DNA from: Alphaproteobacteria bacterium
GTDB taxonomy: Bacteria > Pseudomonadota > Alphaproteobacteria > UBA11136
Reading direction: 5' to 3'
DNA length: 50,880 nt
NCBI GenBank assembly: GCA_030739855.1
Contig: JASLYJ010000010.1
Location: 1-50,880, forward strand
The stretch's first letter is position 1; each line of letters begins with the position of its first letter. Shown piece after piece: positions 48,706 to 50,880 of this stretch. Below the pieces are notes generated by a model. It did not search any database, was not told where the DNA came from, and was given only the letters and a program-made list of their open reading frames with translations. The position numbers and the translations under genes are program-made.

Positions 48706-49304
48706 GCAGCACGCGGGCGCGTCGGGGTTACCATACAGACCCCTTCACTGACCTTCTCTTTAACGCGCTGCTCGGGTTCACCTTCCTTTTTTTGGTGGCG
48801 ATTATGTTTATGAATCCCATCGCCAAGGAAGGGATCATCAACCTCAAGGCCGAATATATCGTTACCGTCTCTTGGCCGGACGGCAATCCTGACGACATCG
48901 ACGTATGGATAGAAGGCCCCAGAGGCAACCTCGTCTGGTTCCGCAATCCTGAGGCTGGGTTGCTGCATCTCGACCGCGACGATCGTGGCGCGCTTAACGA
49001 CACTCTTGAAATCGAGGGAGAAACAGTTACCAATCCTCTCAACCAAGAAATCGTCACCATGCGGGGCATTGTTGCCGGGGAATACGTGGTGAATATCCAC
49101 TATTACGCTTCGGAAACCGAGCAGCCGGTGGATGTCACCGTAAAGGTTGAAAAGATCAACCCCTCTCTCGAGGTGGCTTACTATAAAACGCTGACTCTAA
49201 ACCATAAAGGTGAGGAAAAAACAGCAGTTCGCTTCAAGTTGACCGCAAGCGGCGAAGTCTGGGGAACCAATTCCCTGCCGAAACAGATTGTGACCATAAA
49301 ATAA
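48702..49304 (+). CDS. ExbD/MotB-like one-helix partner with an unusual periplasmic domain
   Basis: 200 residues. Short basic cytoplasmic start (SSTRARRG), then TDPFTDLLFNALLGFTFLFL with Asp13 and Asp17 at the mouth of a single helix, the pattern of the proton-carrying Asp in ExbD, TolR and MotB. The periplasmic part is not an ExbD or OmpA-like domain. It is beta-rich, with DDIDVWIEGPRGNLVWF and LLHLDRDDRG, resembling DUF2135-type sandwich domains, then GEYVVNIHYYASETEQPVDV. ATGA overlap with the channel gene strongly supports a stator pair. Assignment of the C-terminal domain is tentative. Confidence 0.82.
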   Translation: MSSTRARRGYHTDPFTDLLFNALLGFTFLFLVAIMFMNPIAKEGIINLKAEYIVTVSWPDGNPDDIDVWIEGPRGNLVWFRNPEAGLLHLDRDDRGALNDTLEIEGETVTNPLNQEIVTMRGIVAGEYVVNIHYYASETEQPVDVTVKVEKINPSLEVAYYKTLTLNHKGEEKTAVRFKLTASGEVWGTNSLPKQIVTIK

Positions 49305-49325
49305 AGCAAGCTAAGGGGGAGAAAG

Positions 49326-49847
49326 GTGTCCGTAATCATTTTTGGCCTTGTTTTCTGTTTTTTGATTCTAGCAGTTCTTCTACTGTCACTGAATCTCTAC
49401 ACGTCCTTCCATTGGTCCATCAAAGCCACTGCCGTAGTGGTAGTTTCGATCTTCTATATTCTGGGTTATCAGTCGCTGATGGCATTATTGGGCTGGCCCA
49501 CCTATCAGCCTCTGCCCGAAGAGTTTCGTTTTGTGGGTATGCAGGTATATGAACCCGACAAACTTACCCTATCGGAGGGAGCCATTTATCTGTGGGTAAC
49601 CTCTATGTCGGAAAACGTAGGCCAAGGCGTACCACGCGCCTACCGGATCGAATACGAAGAAAGCCTCCATCAGAAGTTGATCCGAGCCCGAGTTAAAGAC
49701 AAGGCCGGGGTGCCGCAGATGGGCAAACTAGTGAGTCCTGAGCTTGGTGATCAATCACTTTCCAATCTAGACCTTTCACGATACGCCGCTCAGAGCGTGG
49801 ATATCGATTTCTTCGATCTTCCCTCCCTGATCCTGCCAGAAAAGTAA
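49326..49847 (+). CDS. Two-helix membrane protein of unknown function
   Basis: 173 residues, GTG start at 49326 after AAGGGGGAGAAAG. Two hydrophobic helices (about 2-23 and 30-53), then a soluble domain (about 60-173) with FVGMQVYEPDKLTLSEGAIY, YLWVTSMSEN and PRAYRIEYEESLH. I do not recognise the family. It lies 21 bases after the ExbD-like gene and 9 before the lipoprotein, so it belongs to the same operon. With two helices and short loops it may be a structural or plug subunit of the channel pair. Confidence 0.8.
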   Translation: MSVIIFGLVFCFLILAVLLLSLNLYTSFHWSIKATAVVVVSIFYILGYQSLMALLGWPTYQPLPEEFRFVGMQVYEPDKLTLSEGAIYLWVTSMSENVGQGVPRAYRIEYEESLHQKLIRARVKDKAGVPQMGKLVSPELGDQSLSNLDLSRYAAQSVDIDFFDLPSLILPEK

Positions 49848-49856
49848 GGGCGTTTT

Positions 49857-50567
49857 ATGATGGCATTATCGGTAAAGAGAAATCTTTTCACCGTTGCCCT
49901 GGCTGCTCTGGTTTTAGGAGGATGTCTGGAGGATAATCCCATCTACTTTCCTTTGGATGGGGGGCGGGACTGGTCCTATGGAGTAACACTAGAAAATGCT
50001 AAAGGAATCTTCCTCCAGAAATCCTTCGTCACCAACTTACCCAGCAGTAACGTGGAGGGGGAAAAATTGGTCCCTCGGCGTCTGCATAACGGTGAGATCT
50101 ACTTCTATAAAGAAACAGATGATGGCGTAATGCGGGTGGCTGCTAACCGCCCCGGCACCAGTCTTTCCTGGGAGTCAGAGCCCACTCGTGTGCTGGGCTA
50201 CCCTCTGACGCCAGGAACTCGCTGGACTCAGAATGAACAGTCCTATCTATTCCACGAGTACATGGGCCAGGGTGATTACAATGAAATAGTCGTGCCCATG
50301 CTGATAGTATACGAGATAGAAAGCATGGGTGAGATAGTAGAGGTACCTGCCGGAGTCTTTAATAACTGTATTAAGGTGAAGGGTTTGGGTGAGACCTCGG
50401 TACGGGTTAAGACCCCAAATCCCCTGGAAGATTTCATTGACCTCACCGTGGAAACTACCCAGTGGTTCACGCCCCACGTGGGGCTGGTAAAATCAAAATA
50501 TCACGAAGCCTCGTCAAACCCCCGTATCGTCGGCGGTGATTACGTGAAGGTCCTAGAGAAATTCTGA
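49857..50567 (+). CDS. Outer-membrane-type lipoprotein of unknown function
   Basis: 236 residues. Lipobox L-G-G-C with Cys23; +2 is Leu, so it is probably sorted to the outer membrane. The mature domain starts NPIYFPLDGGRDWSY and contains YPLTPGTRWTQNE, EVPAGVFNNCIKVKG and TTQWFTPHVGLVKSKY. This Y-F-P-L...W-x-Y / P-A-G-x-F-x-N-C / W-F-x-P-x-V-G-L-V-K pattern is shared by many small bacterial secreted beta-proteins, but I cannot give a firm family name. Two ATG codons in a row open the gene. It is the fourth gene of the operon. Confidence 0.82.
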   Translation: MMALSVKRNLFTVALAALVLGGCLEDNPIYFPLDGGRDWSYGVTLENAKGIFLQKSFVTNLPSSNVEGEKLVPRRLHNGEIYFYKETDDGVMRVAANRPGTSLSWESEPTRVLGYPLTPGTRWTQNEQSYLFHEYMGQGDYNEIVVPMLIVYEIESMGEIVEVPAGVFNNCIKVKGLGETSVRVKTPNPLEDFIDLTVETTQWFTPHVGLVKSKYHEASSNPRIVGGDYVKVLEKF

Positions 50568-50586
50568 GCACCATGAGGAAAAGGCT

Positions 50587-50880
50587 ATGAAGAAAGGAAC
50601 TGGCACAAAGATTCTCTGGGCGTTGACCCTGTTCAATGCAGTCATCCTTCTCTCCATGATCATTGTCTGGGCATGCCGTCATCATAATTATCACGGGAGA
50701 GGGCATCACGGGGGCTCCCATCACCAAGGCGGTTACCATCACCAGAAAGAGTCACGGCCCATCCCCGAGCTCACCGGCACCTGGTCGGGGACAAATCGTA
50801 CCGTATCTGACTTGAAGGGCTTTAAAGAATGGGAGAAAACCATTCACATCACCGAACAGCGGGACCGCCGCTTTAAGGGC
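50587..50880 (+). CDS. His-rich membrane-anchored protein, 3' end outside the window
   Basis: 98 codons seen, then the window ends. GAGGAAAAGG precedes the ATG. One hydrophobic helix (9-29, ending W-A-C at 28-30; a lipoprotein is possible but Trp at -2 is unusual). A His-rich stretch follows with nine His in residues 32-52 (HHNYHGRGHHGGSHHQGGYH), then a domain starting PELTGTWSGTNRTVS and IHITEQRDRRFKG. Residues 60-98 match the secreted protein at 32462 at 21 of 39 positions. It is the fifth gene of the operon, 19 bases after the lipoprotein. A periplasmic metal-binding role is possible. Confidence 0.8.
   Translation, partial: MKKGTGTKILWALTLFNAVILLSMIIVWACRHHNYHGRGHHGGSHHQGGYHHQKESRPIPELTGTWSGTNRTVSDLKGFKEWEKTIHITEQRDRRFKG

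Noticed and set aside
47881-49304. Zorya-type anti-phage system
   Set aside because: ZorA has a long cytoplasmic tail, ZorB an OmpA-like domain, and ZorC/D or E are needed; none is seen here.

Overview
The window is a dense, essentially intact stretch of an alphaproteobacterial chromosome. The gene order is the one I associate with Rhodospirillales-type genomes: cdsA-dxr-rseP-bamA-skp-lpxD-fabZ-lpxA-lpxI-lpxB, then gltA-gltX-lexA-moeA-moaC-trpCDG, trpE-ppiD, tpiA-secG-pyrG-kdsA-eno-ftsB, ratA/pncC/pgpA/ispDF, dusB-ntrBC-ntrYX-trkA-dat-hfq-hflX and mazG. Four details fit that assignment: a fused IspDF, LpxI instead of LpxH, the paired NtrBC/NtrYX systems, and a GTTC-N7-GTTC type SOS box at lexA. 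I see no IS elements, phage genes, CRISPR arrays, tRNA or rRNA. Coding density is very high and no gap between genes exceeds 300 bases; the longest are 32190-32461, 23555-23822 and 44030-44267.

Layout. Bases 2-10524 (+) make CDP-diacylglycerol, isoprenoid precursor, the outer-membrane protein assembly machine and lipid A. Bases 10672-18752 (-) hold citrate synthase, Glu-tRNA synthetase, the SOS repressor, molybdopterin genes and trpC/D/G. A divergent polysaccharide deacetylase gene (+) then interrupts the trp block, followed by trpE and a PpiD-type chaperone (-). Bases 23823-29846 (+) are housekeeping: triose-phosphate isomerase, SecG, CTP synthase, KDO-8-P synthase, enolase, FtsB and a START-domain protein. 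Bases 30001-32189 (-) are pncC, pgpA and ispDF. Bases 32462-34053 are an accessory pocket: a small secreted protein, a YpjD/CcsA-like membrane protein and a Cys-rich lipoprotein. Bases 34187-45858 (+) are the nitrogen-regulation block through TrkA, a class IV aminotransferase, Hfq and HflX. Bases 45872-47730 (-) are a beta-hydroxyacid dehydrogenase and MazG.

The most interesting region is 47881-50880 (+), cut by the right edge. It is a tightly packed operon of five genes: an ExbB/TolQ/MotA-type proton-channel subunit, a one-helix ExbD/MotB-like partner carrying an unfamiliar periplasmic beta-rich domain, a two-helix membrane protein, an outer-membrane-type lipoprotein, and a membrane-anchored His-rich protein. 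The last protein shares a domain (21 identities over 39 aligned residues) with the small secreted protein at 32462-32863. I cannot assign this set to Tol, Ton, Mot or Zorya and propose it as an undescribed proton-motive-force-coupled envelope system.

The best regulatory site is the lexA promoter: a TTGACG -35, a 17-base spacer and a TAGAAC -10, overlapped by GAACCAAACTAGAAC. Two genes I would expect from memory of related genomes are absent from their usual slots: comEC between lexA and gltX, and the pyruvate dehydrogenase/lipA block between ftsB and ratA.
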